Source: Odiellus spinosus (lineage: Eukaryota; Arthropoda; Arachnida; Opiliones; Phalangiidae). Taken from it: a DNA stretch of 64,000 bases. Positions within the stretch are counted from its first letter, which is position 1, and each line of letters starts with the position of its first letter. The stretch spans positions 186,001 to 250,000 of the forward strand of contig CAWUCO010000097.1 in the NCBI GenBank assembly GCA_963920705.1. The letters run 5' to 3'. The translations under genes and the position numbers were made by a program. Positions 1-14,900 of this stretch are shown in pieces. Under the pieces are notes generated by a model, which had not been told where the DNA came from, made no database searches, and saw nothing but the letters and a program-made list of their open reading frames with translations.

Positions 1-856
1 CGCTTAAAAATCAAAAGTTTTGTGTCCATTTGAATTCCAATAATCTTGGATTTTTAAGTTCTTTTGCTTAATTTTAACCAATTTTATATTTGTCACGTTT
101 TCGCAATTTAGACAAAACCAAAGTCATTCGAAAGAGCAATTAATGGACAGTCTAAATAATAAGAGTTTTCAAAAATCCGTTGAAAAACAAGAAAAATATG
201 GCCAATTCAAGAGATCATACAATATGAAAATAGTCAAATTTCAGATTTTAAAAATTCGCTTTTTGATATTAGATGTTTTTTGAATTGGCCATATTTTCCA
301 TGTTTTTCAACGGATTTTCCAAAACTCTTGTTTTTTACATAGACCAATATTTGCTCTTTCGAGTGGTCTTAATTTTGTCTAAATCGCTTAAAAATCAAAA
401 GTTTTGTGTCCATTTGAATTCCAATAATCTTGGATTTTTAAGTTCTTTTGCTTAATTTTAACCAATTTTATATTTGTCACAATTTTGCAATTTAGACAAA
501 ACCAAAGTCATTCGAAAGAGCAATTAATGGACAGTCTAAATAATAAGAGTTTTCAAAAATCCGTTGAAAAACAAGAAAAATATGGCCAATTCAAGAGATC
601 ATACAATATGAAAATAGTCAAATTTCAGATTTTAAAAATTCGCTTTTTGATATTAGATGTTTTTTGAATTGGCCATATTTTCCATGTTTTTCAACGGATT
701 TTCCAAAACTCTTGTTTTTTACATAGACCAATATTTGCTCTTTCGAGTGGTCTTAATTTTGTCTAAATCGCTTAAAAATCAAATGTTTTGTGTCCATTTG
801 AATCCAATAATGTTTGATTTTTAAGCGTTTTAGCTTCATTTCAACCCATTTTATAT

Positions 857-2948
857 TTGTCACGTTTTAGCAATTTAGACAAAACCAGTCATTCGAAAGA
901 GCAATTAATGGACAGTCTAAATAATAAGAGTTTTCAAAAATCCTTTGAAAAACAAGAAAAATATGGCCAATTCAAGAAACCATACAATATCAAAATTGTC
1001 AAATTTCAGATTTTAAAAATTCGCTTTTTGATATTAGATGTTTTTTGAATTGTCCATATTTTCCAGGTTTTTCAACGGATTTTCCAAAACTCTTGTTTTT
1101 TAGATAGACCAATATTTGCTTTTTCGAGTAGTCTTAATTTTGCCTAAATCGCTTGAAAATCAAAAGTTTTATGTCCATTTGAATCCAATAATCTTGGATT
1201 TTTAAGCGTTTTTGCTTAATTTTAACCAATTTTATATTTGTCACGTTTTCGCAATTTAGACAAAACCAAAGTCATTCGAAAGAGCAATTAATGGACAGTC
1301 TAAATAATAAGAGTTTTCAAAAATCCGTTGAAAAACAAGAAAAATATGGCCAATTCAAGAGATCATACAATATGAAAATAGTCAAATTTCAGATTTTAAA
1401 AATTCGCTTTTTGATATTAGATGTTTTTTGAATTGGCCATATTTTCCATGTTTTTCAACGGATTTTCCAAAACTCTTGTTTTTTACATAGACCAATATTT
1501 GCTCTTTCGAGTGGTCTTAATTTTGTCTAAATCGCTTAAAAATCAAATGTTTTGTGTCCATTTGAATCCAATAATGTTTGATTTTTAAGCGTTTTAGCTT
1601 CATTTCAACCCATTTTATATTTGTCACGTTTTAGCAATTTAGACAAAACCAGTCATTCGAAAGAGCAATTAATGGACAGTCTAAATAATAAGAGTTTTCA
1701 AAAATCCTTTGAAAAACAAGAAAAATATGGCCAATTCAAGAAACCATACAATATCAAAATTGTCAAATTTCAGATTTTAAAAATTCGCTTTTTGATATTA
1801 GATGTTTTTTGAATTGTCCATATTTTCCAGGTTTTTCAACGGATTTTCCAAAACTCTTGTTTTTTAGATAGACCAATATTTGCTTTTTCGAGTAGTCTTA
1901 ATTTTGCCTAAATCGCTTGAAAATCAAAAGTTTTATGTCCATTTGAATCCAATAATCTTGGATTTTTAAGCGTTTTTGCTTAATTTTAACCAATTTTATA
2001 TTTGTCACGTTTTGGCAATTTAGACAAAACCAAAGTCATTCGAAAGAGCAATTAATGGACAATCTTAATAATAAGAGTTTTCAAAAATCCGTTGAAAAAC
2101 AAGAAAAATATGGCCAATTCAAGAGATCATACAATATGAAAATAGTCAAATTTCAGATTTTAAAAATTCGCTTTTTGATATTAGATGTTTTTTGAATTGG
2201 CCATATTTTCCATGTTTTTCAACGGATTTTCCAAAACTCTTGTTTTTTACATAGACCAATATTTGCTCTTTCGAGTGGTCTTAATTTTGTCTAAATCGCT
2301 TAAAAATCAAATGTTTTGTGTCCATTTGAATCCAATAATGTTTGATTTTTAAGCGTTTTAGCTTCATTTCAACCCATTTTATATTTGTCACGTTTTAGCA
2401 ATTTAGACAAAACCAGTCATTCGAAAGAGCAATTAATGGACAGTCTAAATAATAAGAGTTTTCAAAAATCCTTTGAAAAACAAGAAAAATATGGCCAATT
2501 CAAGAAACCATACAATATCAAAATTGTCAAATTTCAGATTTTAAAAATTCGCTTTTTGATATTAGATGTTTTTTGAATTGTCCATATTTTCCAGGTTTTT
2601 CAACGGATTTTCCAAAACTCTTGTTTTTTAGATAGACCAATATTTGCTTTTTCGAGTAGTCTTAATTTTGCCTAAATCGCTTGAAAATCAAAAGTTTTAT
2701 GTCCATTTGAATCCAATAATCTTGGATTTTTAAGCGTTTTTGCTTAATTTTAACCAATTTTATATTTGTCACGTTTTGGCAATTTAGACAAAACCAAAGT
2801 CATTCGAAAGAGCAATTAATGGACAATCTTAATAATAAGAGTTTTCAAAAATCCGTTGAAAAACAAGAAAAATATGGCCAATTCAAGAGATCATACAATA
2901 TGAAAATAGTCAAATTTCAGATTTTAAAAATTCGCTTTTTGATATTAG
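857..2948 (+). repeat. 764-bp dimeric higher-order repeat, ~2.7 copies
   Basis: Two monomer types alternate. One has ACCAGTCATTCG, a TTTAGCTTCATTTCAACCC spacer and TCCTTTGAAAAAC. The other has ACCAAAGTC and TCCGTTG. The unit boundaries recur at 857, 1,621 and 2,385, exactly 764 bp apart. The copies are almost identical, differing for instance by CAGTCTAAAT versus CAATCTTAAT in the second monomer. A further copy of the same dimer occupies about 4,682-5,245. Confidence 0.9.
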
Positions 2949-3219
2949 ATGTTTTTTGAATTTGCCATATTTTCCATGTTTTTCAACGGATTTTCCAAAA
3001 CTCTTGTTTTTTACATAGACCAATATTTGCTCTTTCGAGTGGTCTTAATTTTGTCTAAATCGCTTAAAAATCTAAAGTTTTGTGTCCATTTGAATTCCAA
3101 TAATCTTGGATTTTTAAGTTCTTTTGCTTAATTTTAACCAATTTTATATTTGTCACGTTTTCGCAATTTAGACAAAACCAAAGTCATTCGAAAGAGCAAT
3201 TAATGGACAGTCTAAATAA

Positions 3220-4400
3220 TAAGAGTTTTCAAAAATCCGTTGAAAAACAAGAAAAATATGGCCAATTCAAGAGATCATACAATATGAAAATAGTCAAATT
3301 TCAGATTTTAAAAATTCGCTTTTTGATATTAGATGTTTTTTGAATTGGCCATATTTTCCATGTTTTTCAACGGATTTTCCAAAACTCTTGTTTTTTACAT
3401 AGACCAATATTTGCTCTTTCGAGTGGTCTTAATTTTGTCTAAATCGCTTAAAAATCAAAAGTTTTGTGTCCATTTGAATTCCAATAATCTTGGATTTTTA
3501 AGTTCTTTTGCTTAATTTTAACCAATTTTATATTTGTCACGTTTTCGCAATTTAGACAAAACCAAAGTCATTCGAAAGAGCAATTAATGGACAGTCTAAA
3601 TAATAAGAGTTTTCAAAAATCCGTTGAAAAACAAGAAAAATATGGCCAATTCAAGAGATCATACAATATGAAAATAGTCAAATTTCAGATTTTAAAAATT
3701 CGCTTTTTGATATCAGATGTTTTTTGAATTGGCCATATTTTCCATGTTTTTCAACGGATTTTCCAAAACTCTTGTTTTTTACAAAGACCAATATTTGCTC
3801 TTTCGAGTGGTCTTAATTTTGTCTAAATCGCTTAAAAATCAAAAGTTTTGTGTCCATTTGAATTCCAATAATCTTGGATTTTTAAGTTCTTTTTCTTAAT
3901 TTTAACCAATTTTATATTTGTCACAATTTTGCAATTTAGACAAAACCAAAGTCATTCGAAAGAGCAATTAATGGACAGTCTAAATAATAAGAGTTTTCAA
4001 AAATCCGTTGAAAAACAAAAATATGGCCAATTCAAGAAATCATACAATATCAAAATAGTCAAATTTCAGATTTTAAAAATTCGCTTTTTGATATTAGATG
4101 TTTTTTGAATTGGCTATGTTTTCCATGTTTTTCAACGGATTTTCCAAAACTCTTGTTTTTTAGATAGACCAATAATTGCTCTTTCGAGTGGTCTTAATTT
4201 TGTCTAAATCGCTTAAAAATCAAAAGTTTTGTGTCCATTTGAATTCCAATAATCTTGGATTTTTAAGTGTTTTTGCTTAATTTTAACCAATTTTATATTT
4301 GTCACAATTTTGCAATTTAGACAAAACCAAAGTCATTCGAAAGAGCAATTAATGGACAGTCTAAATAATAAGAGTTTTCAAAAATCCGTTGAAAAACAAG
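3220..4400 (+). repeat. Segment repeated 3,829 bp downstream (7,050-8,230)
   Basis: About three monomers share private markers with about 7,050-8,230 at a constant offset of 3,829 bp (10 monomers). The markers are GATATCAG in the centre (3,711 and 7,540), ACAAAGACC in the right arm, the 3-bp-shorter AACAAAAATATGG, and GGCTATGTTTTCC. Boundaries are approximate. Confidence 0.78.
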
Positions 4401-6039
4401 AAAAATATGGCCAATTCAAGAGATCATACAATATGAAAATAGTCAAATTTCAGATTTTAAAAATTCGCTTTTTGATATTAGATGTTTTTTGAATTGGCCA
4501 TATTTTCCATGTTTTTCAACGGATTTTCCAAAACTCTTGTTTTTTACATAGACCAATATTTGCTCTTTCGAGTGGTCTTAATTTTGTCTAAATCGCTTAA
4601 AAATCAAATGTTTTGTGTCCATTTGAATCCAATAATGTTTGATTTTTAAGCGTTTTAGCTTCATTTCAACCCATTTTATATTTGTCACGTTTTAGCAATT
4701 TAGACAAAACCAGTCATTCGAAAGAGCAATTAATGGACAGTCTAAATAATAAGAGTTTTCAAAAATCCTTTGAAAAACAAGAAAAATATGGCCAATTCAA
4801 GAAACCATACAATATCAAAATTGTCAAATTTCAGATTTTAAAAATTCGCTTTTTGATATTAGATGTTTTTTGAATTGTCCATATTTTCCAGGTTTTTCAA
4901 CGGATTTTCCAAAACTCTTGTTTTTTAGATAGACCAATATTTGCTTTTTCGAGTAGTCTTAATTTTGCCTAAATCGCTTGAAAATCAAAAGTTTTATGTC
5001 CATTTGAATCCAATAATCTTGGATTTTTAAGCGTTTTTGCTTAATTTTAACCAATTTTATATTTGTCACGTTTTGGCAATTTAGACAAAACCAAAGTCAT
5101 TCGAAAGAGCAATTAATGGACAATCTTAATAATAAGAGTTTTCAAAAATCCGTTGAAAAACAAGAAAAATATGGCCAATTCAAGAGATCATACAATATGA
5201 AAATAGTCAAATTTCAGATTTTAAAAATTCGCTTTTTGATATTAGATGTTTTTTGAATTTGCCATATTTTCCATGTTTTTCAACGGATTTTCCAAAACTC
5301 TTGTTTTTTACATAGACCAATATTTGCTCTTTCGAGTGGTCTTAATTTTGTCTAAATCGCTTAAAAATCTAAAGTTTTGTGTCCATTTGAATTCCAATAA
5401 TCTTGGATTTTTAAGTTCTTTTGCTTAATTTTAACCAATTTTATATTTGTCACGTTTTCGCAATTTAGACAAAACCAAAGTCATTCGAAAGAGCAATTAA
5501 TGGACAGTCTAAATAATAAGAGTTTTCAAAAATCCGTTGAAAAACAAGAAAAATATGGCCAATTCAAGAGATCATACAATATGAAAATAGTCAAATTTCA
5601 GATTTTAAAAATTCGCTTTTTGATATTAGATGTTTTTTGAATTGGCCATATTTTCCATGTTTTTCAACGGATTTTCCAAAACTCTTGTTTTTTACATAGA
5701 CCAATATTTGCTCTTTCGAGTGGTCTTAATTTTGTCTAAATCGCTTAAAAATCAAAAGTTTTGTGTCCATTTGAATTCCAATAATCTTGGATTTTTAAGT
5801 TCTTTTGCTTAATTTTAACCAATTTTATATTTGTCACAATTTTGCAATTTAGACAAAACCAAAGTCATTCGAAAGAGCAATTAATGGACAGTCTAAATAA
5901 TAAGAGTTTTCAAAAATCCGTTGAAAAACAAGAAAAATATGGCCAATTCAAGAAATCATACAATATCAAAATAGTCAAATTTCAGATTTTAAAAATTCGC
6001 TTTTTGATATTAGATGTTTTTTGAATTGGCCATATTTTC

Positions 6040-8850
6040 CATGTTTTTCAACGGATTTTCCAAAACTCTTGTTTTTTAGATAGACCAATAATTGCTCTTT
6101 CGAGTGGTCTTAATTTTGTCTAAATCGCTTAAAAATCAAAAGTTTTGTGTCCATTTGAATTCCAATAATCTTGGATTTTTAAGTGTTTTTGCTTAATTTT
6201 AACCAATTTTATATTTGTCACAATTTTGCAATTTAGACAAAACCAAAGTCATTCGAAAGATCAATTAATGGACAGTCTAAATAATAAGAGTTTTCAAAAA
6301 TCCGTTGAAAAACAAGAAAAATATGGCCAATTCAAGAAATCATACAATATCAAAATAGTCAAATTTCAGATTTTAAAAATTCGCTTTTTGATATTAGATG
6401 TTTTTTGAATTGGCCATATTTTCCAGGTTTTTCAACGGATTTTCCAAAACTCTTGTTTTTTAGATAGACCAATATTTGCTCTTTCGAGTGGTCTTATTTT
6501 CGTCTAAATCGCTTAAAAATCAAATGTTTTGTGTCCATTTGAATCCAATAATGTTTGATTTTTAAGCGTTTTACCTTCATTTCAACCCATTTTATATTTG
6601 TCACGTTTTAGCAATTTAGACAAAACCAGTCATTCGAAAGAGCATTTAATGGACAGATTTAATAATAAGAGTTTTCAGAAATCCGTTGAAAAACAAGAAA
6701 AATATGGCCAATTCAAGAAATCATACAATATCAAAATAGTCAAATTTCAGATTTTAAAAATTCGCTTTTTGATATTAGATGTTTTTTGAATTGGCCATAT
6801 TTTCCAGGTTTTTCAACGGATTTTCCAAAACTCTTGTTTTTTAGATAGACCAATATTTGCTTTTTCGAGTAGTCTTAATTTTGTCTAAATCGCTTGAAAA
6901 TCAAAAGTTTTGTGTCCATTTGAATCCAATAATCTTGGATTTTTAAGCGTTTTTGCTTAATTTTAACCAATTTTATATTTGTCACGTTTTCGCAATTTAG
7001 ACAAAACCAAAGTCATTCGAAAGAGCAATTAATGGACAATCTTAATAATAAGAGTTTTCAAAAATCCGTTGAAAAACAAGAAAAATATGGCCAATTCAAG
7101 AGATCATACAATATGAAAATAGTCAAATTTCAGATTTTAAAAATTCGCTTTTTGATATTAGATGTTTTTTGAATTGGCCATATTTTCCATGTTTTTCAAC
7201 GGATTTTCCAAAACTCTTGTTTTTTACATAGACCAATATTTGCTCTTTCGAGTGGTCTTAATTTTGTCTAAATCGCTTAAAAATCAAAAGTTTTGTGTCC
7301 ATTTGAATTCCAATAATCTTGGATTTTTAAGTTCTTTTGCTTAATTTTAACCAATTTTATATTTGTCACGTTTTCGCAATTTAGACAAAACCAAAGTCAT
7401 TCGAAAGAGCAATTAATGGACAGTCTAAATAATAAGAGTTTTCAAAAATCCGTTGAAAAACAAGAAAAATATGGCCAATTCAAGAGATCATACAATATGA
7501 AAATAGTCAAATTTCAGATTTTAAAAATTCGCTTTTTGATATCAGATGTTTTTTGAATTGGCCATATTTTCCATGTTTTTCAACGGATTTTCCAAAACTC
7601 TTGTTTTTTACAAAGACCAATATTTGCTCTTTCGAGTGGTCTTAATTTTGTCTAAATCGCTTAAAAATCAAAAGTTTTGTGTCCATTTGAATTCCAATAA
7701 TCTTGGATTTTTAAGTTCTTTTTCTTAATTTTAACCAATTTTATATTTGTCACAATTTTGCAATTTAGACAAAACCAAAGTCATTCGAAAGAGCAATTAA
7801 TGGACAGTCTAAATAATAAGAGTTTTCAAAAATCCGTTGAAAAACAAAAATATGGCCAATTCAAGAAATCATACAATATCAAAATAGTCAAATTTCAGAT
7901 TTTAAAAATTCGCTTTTTGATATTAGATGTTTTTTGAATTGGCTATGTTTTCCATGTTTTTCAACGGATTTTCCAAAACTCTTGTTTTTTAGATAGACCA
8001 ATAATTGCTCTTTCGAGTGGTCTTAATTTTGTCTAAATCGCTTAAAAATCAAAAGTTTTGTGTCCATTTGAATTCCAATAATCTTGGATTTTTAAGTGTT
8101 TTTGCTTAATTTTAACCAATTTTATATTTGTCACAATTTTGCAATTTAGACAAAACCAAAGTCATTCGAAAGAGCAATTAATGGACAGTCTAAATAATAA
8201 GAGTTTTCAAAAATCCGTTGAAAAACAAGAAAAATATGGCCAATTCAAGAAATCATACAATATCAAAATAGTCAAATTTCAGATTTTAAAAATTCGCTTT
8301 TTGATATTAGATGTTTTTTGAATTGGCCATATTTTCCAGGTTTTTCAACGGATTTTCCAAAACTCTTGTTTTTTAGATAGACCAATATTTGCTCTTTCGA
8401 GTGGTCTTATTTTCGTCTAAATCGCTTAAAAATCAAATGTTTTGTGTCCATTTGAATCCAATAATGTTTGATTTTTAAGCGTTTTACCTTCATTTCAACC
8501 CATTTTATATTTGTCACGTTTTAGCAATTTAGACAAAACCAGTCATTCGAAAGAGCATTTAATGGACAGATTTAATAATAAGAGTTTTCAGAAATCCGTT
8601 GAAAAACAAGAAAAATATGGCCAATTCAAGAAATCATACAATATCAAAATAGTCAAATTTCAGATTTTAAAAATTCGCTTTTTGATATTAGATGTTTTTT
8701 GAATTGGCCATATTTTCCAGGTTTTTCAACGGATTTTCCAAAACTCTTGTTTTTTAGATAGACCAATATTTGCTTTTTCGAGTAGTCTTAATTTTGTCTA
8801 AATCGCTTGAAAATCAAAAGTTTTGTGTCCATTTGAATTCCAATAATCTT
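6040..8850 (+). repeat. Block containing a 1,913-bp (5-monomer) repeat
   Basis: The monomer pair at about 6,226-6,790 recurs at 8,139-8,702 (offset 1,913 bp) and again at 14,258-14,821 (offset 6,119 bp from the second). The marked monomer carries AGCATTTAATGGACAGATTT, CGTTTTACC and TTATTTTCGTC, a combination seen only in these three places. Confidence 0.8.
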
Positions 8851-8903
8851 GGATTTTTAAGTTCTTTTGCTTAATTTTAACCAATTTTATATTTGTCACA
8901 ATT

Positions 8904-11900
8904 TTGCAATTTAGACAAAACCAAAGTCATTCGAAAGAGCAATTAATGGACAGTCTAAATAATAAGAGTTTTCAAAAATCCGTTGAAAAACAAGAAAAAT
9001 ATGGCCAATTCAACAAATCATACAATATCAAAATAGTCAAATTTCAGATTTTAAAAATTCGATTTTTGATATTAGATGTTTTTTGAATTGGCCATATTTT
9101 CCAGGTTTTTCAACGGATTTTCCAAAACTCTTGTTTTTTAGATAGACCAATATTTGCTCTTTCGAGTGGTCTTATTTTTGTCTAAATCGCTTAAAAATCA
9201 ATTGTTTTGTGTCCATTTGAATCCAAGAATGTTTGATTTTTAAGCGTTTTAGCTTCATTTCAACCCATTTTATATTTGTCACGTTTTGGCAATTTAGACA
9301 AAACCAGTCATTCGAAAGAGCAATTAATGGACAGTCTTAATAATAAGAGTTTTCAGAAATCCGTTGAAAAACAAGAAAAATATGGCCAATTCAAAAAATC
9401 ATACAATATCAAAATAGTCAAATTTCAGATTTTAAAAATTCGCTTTTTGATATTAGATGTTTTTTGAATTGGCCATATTTTCCATGTTTTTCAACGGATT
9501 TTCCAAAACTCTTGTTTTTTAGGTAGAGCAATATTTGCTCTTTCGAGTGGTCTTAATTTTGTCTAAATCGCTTAAAAATCAAAAGTTTTGTGTCCATTTG
9601 AATCCAATAATCTTGGATTTTTAAGCGTTTTTGCTTAATTTTAACCAATTTCATATTTGTCACGTTTTCGCAATTTAGACAAAACCAAAGTCATTCGAAA
9701 GAGCAATTAATGGACAGTCTAAATAATAAGAGTTTTCAAAAATCCGTTGAAAAACAAGAAAAATATGGCCAATTCAACAAATCATACAATATCAAAATAG
9801 TCAAATTTCAGATTTTAAAAATTCGATTTTTGATATTAGATGTTTTTTGAATTGGCCATATTTTCCAGGTTTTTCAACGGATTTTCCAAAACTCTTGTTT
9901 TTTAGATAGACCAATATTTGCTCTTTCGAGTGGTCTTATTTTTGTCTAAATCGCTTAAAAATCAATTGTTTTGTGTCCATTTGAATCCAATAATGTTTGA
10001 ATTTTAAGCGTTTTAGCTTCATTTCAACCCATTTTATATTTGTCACGTTTTGGCAATTTAGACAAAACCAGTCATTCGAAAGAGCAATTAATGGACACTC
10101 TTAATAATAAGAGTTTTCAGAAATCCGTTGAAAAACAAGAAAAATATGGCCAATTCAAGAAATCATACAATATCAAAATAGTCAAATTTCAGATTTTAAA
10201 AATTCGCTTTTTGATATTAGATGTTTTTTGAATTGGCCATATTTTCCAGGTTTTTCAACGGATTTTCCAAAACTCTTGTTTTTTAGATAGACCAATATTT
10301 GCTTTTTCGAGTAGTCTTAATTTTGTCTAAATCGCTTGAAAATCAAAAGTTTTGTGTCCATTTGAATCCAATAATCTTGGATTTTTAAGCGTTTTTGCTT
10401 AATTTTAACCAATTTTATATTTGTCACGTTTTCGCAATTTAGACAAAACCAAAGTCATTCGAAAGAGCAATTAATGGACAGTCTAAATAATAAGAGTTTT
10501 CAAAAATCCGTTGAAAAACAAGAAAAATATGGCCAATTCAAGAAATCATACATTATCAAAATAGTCAAATTTCAGATTTTAAAAATTCGCTTTTTGATAT
10601 TAGATGTTTTTTGAATTGGCAATATTTTCCATGTTTTTCAACGGATTTTCCAAAACTCTTGTTTTTTAGATAGACCAATATTTGCTCTTTCGAGTGGTCT
10701 TAATTTTGTCTAAATCGCTTAAAAATCAAATGTTTTGTGTCCATTTGAATCCAATAATGTTTGATTTTTAAGCGTTTTAGCTTCATTTCAACCTATTTTA
10801 TATTTGTCACGTTTTAGCAATTTAGACAAAACCAGTAATTCGAAAGAGCAATTAATGGACAGTCTAAATAATAAGAGTTTTCAAAAATCCTTTGAAAAAC
10901 AAGAAAAATATGGCCAATTCAAGAAACCATACAATATCAAAATTGTCAAATTTCAGATTTTAAAAATTCGCTTTTTGATATTAGATGTTTTTTGAATTGT
11001 CCATATTTTCCAGGTTTTTCAACGGATTTTCCAAAACTCTTGTTTTTTAGATAGACCAATATTTGCTTTTTCGAGTAGTCTTAATTTTGTCTAAATCGCT
11101 TGAAAATCAAAAGTTTTGTGTCCATTTGAATCCAATAATCTTGGATTTTTAAGCGTTTTTGCTTAATTTTAACCAATTTTATATTTGTCACGTTTTGGCA
11201 ATTTAGACAAAACCAAAGTCATTCGAAAGAGCAATTAATGGACAATCTTAATAATAAGAGTTTTCAAAAATCCGTTGAAAAACAAGAAAAATATGGCCAA
11301 TTCAAGAGATCATACAATATGAAAATAGTCAAATTTCAGATTTTAAAAATTCGCTTTTTGATATTAGATGTTTTTTGAATTGGCCATATTTTCCAGGTTT
11401 TTCAACGGATTTTCCAAAACTCTTGTTTTTTAGATAGACCAATATTTGCTCTTTCGAGTGGTCTTATTTTTGTCTAAATCGCTTAAAAATCAATTGTTTT
11501 GTGTCCATTTGAATCCAATAATGTTTGATTTTTAAGCGTTTTAGCTTCATTTCAACCCATTTTATATTTGTCACGTTTTAGCAATTTAGACAAAACCAGT
11601 CATTCGAAAGAGCAATTAATGGACAGTCTAAATAATAAGAGTTTTCAAAAATTCTTTGAAAAACAAGAAAAATATGGCCAATTCAAGAGATCATACAATA
11701 TGAAAATAGTCAAATTTCAGATTTTAAAAATTCGCTTTTTGATATTAGATGTTTTTTGAATTGGCCATATTTTCCATGTTTTTCAACGGATTTTCCAAAA
11801 CTCTTGTTTTTTACATAGACCAATATTTGCTCTTTCGAGTGGTCTTAATTTTGTCTAAATCGCTTAAAAATCAAAAGTTTTGTGTCCATTTGAATTCCAA

Positions 11901-14900
11901 TAATCTTGGATTTTTAAGTTCTTTTGCTTAATTTTAACCAATTTTATATTTGTCACGTTTTCGCAATTTAGACAAAACCAAAGTCATTCGAAAGAGCAAT
12001 TAATGGACAGTCTAAATAATAAGAGTTTTCAAAAATCCGTTGAAAAACAAGAAAAATATGGCCAATTCAAGAGATCATACAATATGAAAATAGTCAAATT
12101 TCAGATTTTAAAAATTCGCTTTTTGATATTAGATGTTTTTTGAATTGGCCATATTTTCCATGTTTTTCAACGGATTTTCCAAAACTCTTGTTTTTTACAT
12201 AGACCAATATTTGCTCTTTCGAGTGGTCTTAATTTTGTCTAAATCGCTTAAAAATCAAAAGTTTTGTGTCCATTTGAATTCCAATAATCTTGGATTTTTA
12301 AGTGTTTTTGCTTAATTTTAACCAATTTTATATTTGTCACAATTTTGCAATTTAGACAAAACCAAAGTCATTCGAAAGAGCAATTAATGGACAGTCTAAA
12401 TAATAAGAGTTTTCAAAAATCCGTTGAAAAACAAGAAAAATATGGCCAATTCAAGAAATCATACAATATCAAAATAGTCAAATTTCAGATTTTAAAAATT
12501 CGCTTTTTGATATTAGATGTTTTTTGAATTGGCCATATTTTCCATGTTTTTCAACGGATTTTCCAAAACTCTTGTTTTTTACATAGACCAATATTTGCTC
12601 TTTCGAGTGGTCTTAATTTTGTCTAAATCGCTTAAAAATCAAAAGTTTTGTGTCCATTTGAATTCCAATAATCTTGGATTTTTAAGTTCTTTTGCTTAAT
12701 TTTAACCAATTTTATATTTGTCACGTTTTCGCAATTTAGACAAAACCAAAGTCATTCGAAAGAGCAATTAATGGACAGTATAAATAATAAGAGTTTTCAA
12801 AAATCCGTTGAAAAACAAGAAAAATATGGCCAATTCAAGAGATCATACAATATGAAAATAGTCAAATTTCAGATTTTAAAAATTCGCTTTTTGATATTAG
12901 ATGTTTTTTGAATTGGCCATATTTTCCATGTTTTTCAACGGATTTTCCAAAACTCTTGTTTTTTACATAGACCAATATTTGCTTTTTCGAGTAGTCTTAA
13001 TTTTGTCTAAATCGCTTGAAAATCAAAAGTTTTGTGTCCATTTGAATCCAATAATCTTGGATTTTTAAGCGTTTTTGCTTAATTTTAACCAATTTTATAT
13101 TTGTCACGTTTTGGCAATTTAGACAAAACCAAAGTCATTCGAAAGAGCAATTAATGGACAATCTTAATAATAAGAGTTTTCAAAAATCCGTTGAAAAACA
13201 AGAAAAATATGGCCAATTCAAGAGATCATACAATATGAAAATAGTCAAATTTCAGATTTTAAAAATTCGCTTTTTGATATTAGATGTTTTTTGAATTGGC
13301 CATATTTTCCATGTTTTTCAACGGATTTTCCAAAACTCTTGTTTTTTACATAGACCAATATTTGCTCTTTCGAGTGGTCTTAATTTTGTCTAAATCGCTT
13401 AAAAATCAAAAGTTTTGTGTCCATTTGAATTCCAATAATCTTGGATTTTTAAGTTCTTTTTCTTAATTTTAACCAATTTTATATTTGTCACAATTTTGCA
13501 ATTTAGACAAAACCAAAGTCATTCGAAAGAGCAATTAATGGACAGTCTAAATAATAAGAATTTTCAAAAATCCGTTGAAAAACAAAAATATGGCCAATTC
13601 AAGAAATCATACAATATCAAAATAGTCAAATTTCAGATTTTAAAAATTCGCTTTTTGATATTAGATGTTTTTTGAATTGGCCATATTTTCCATGTTTTTC
13701 AACGGATTTTCCAAAACTCTTGTTTTTTACATAGACCAATATTTGCTCTTTCGAGTGGTCTTAATTTTGTCTAAATCGCTTAAAAATCAAAAGTTTTGTG
13801 TCCATTTGAATTCCAATAATCTTGGATTTTTAAGTTCTTTTTCTTAATTTTAACCAATTTTATATTTGTCACAATTTTGCAATTTAGACAAAACCAAAGT
13901 CATTCGAAAGAGCAATTAATGGACAGTCTAAATAATAAGAATTTTCAAAAATCCGTTGAAAAACAAAAATATGGCCAATTCAAGAAATCATACAATATCA
14001 AAATAGTCAAATTTCAGATTTTAAAAATTCGCTTTTTGATATTAGATGTTTTTTGAATTGGCTATATTTTCCATGTTTTTCAACGGATTTTCCAAAAATC
14101 TTGTTTTTTAGATAGACCAATAATTGCTCTTTCGAGTGGTCTTAATTTTGTCTAAATCGCTTAAAAATCAAAAGTTTTGTGTCCATTTGAATTCCAATAA
14201 TCTTGGATTTTTAAGTGTTTTTGCTTAATTTTAACCAATTTTATATTTGTCACAATTTTGCAATTTAGACAAAACCAAAGTCATTCGAAAGAGCAATTAA
14301 TGGACAGTCTAAATAATAAGAGTTTTCAAAAATCCGTTGAAAAACAAGAAAAATATGGCCAATTCAAGAAATCATACAATATCAAAATAGTCAAATTTCA
14401 GATTTTAAAAATTCGCTTTTTGATATTAGATGTTTTTTGAATTGGCCATATTTTCCAGGTTTTTCAACGGATTTTCCAAAACTCTTGTTTTTTAGATAGA
14501 CCAATATTTGCTCTTTCGAGTGGTCTTATTTTCGTCTAAATCGCTTAAAAATCAAATGTTTTGTGTCCATTTGAATCCAATAATGTTTGATTTTTAAGCG
14601 TTTTACCTTCATTTCAACCCATTTTATATTTGTCACGTTTTAGCAATTTAGACAAAACCAGTCATTCGAAAGAGCATTTAATGGACAGATTTAATAATAA
14701 GAGTTTTCAGAAATCCGTTGAAAAACAAGAAAAATATGGCCAATTCAAGAAATCATACAATATCAAAATAGTCAAATTTCAGATTTTAAAAATTCGCTTT
14801 TTGATATTAGATGTTTTTTGAATTGGCCATATTTTCCAGGTTTTTCAACGGATTTTCCAAAACTCTTGTTTTTTAGATAGACCAATATTTGCTTTTTCGA

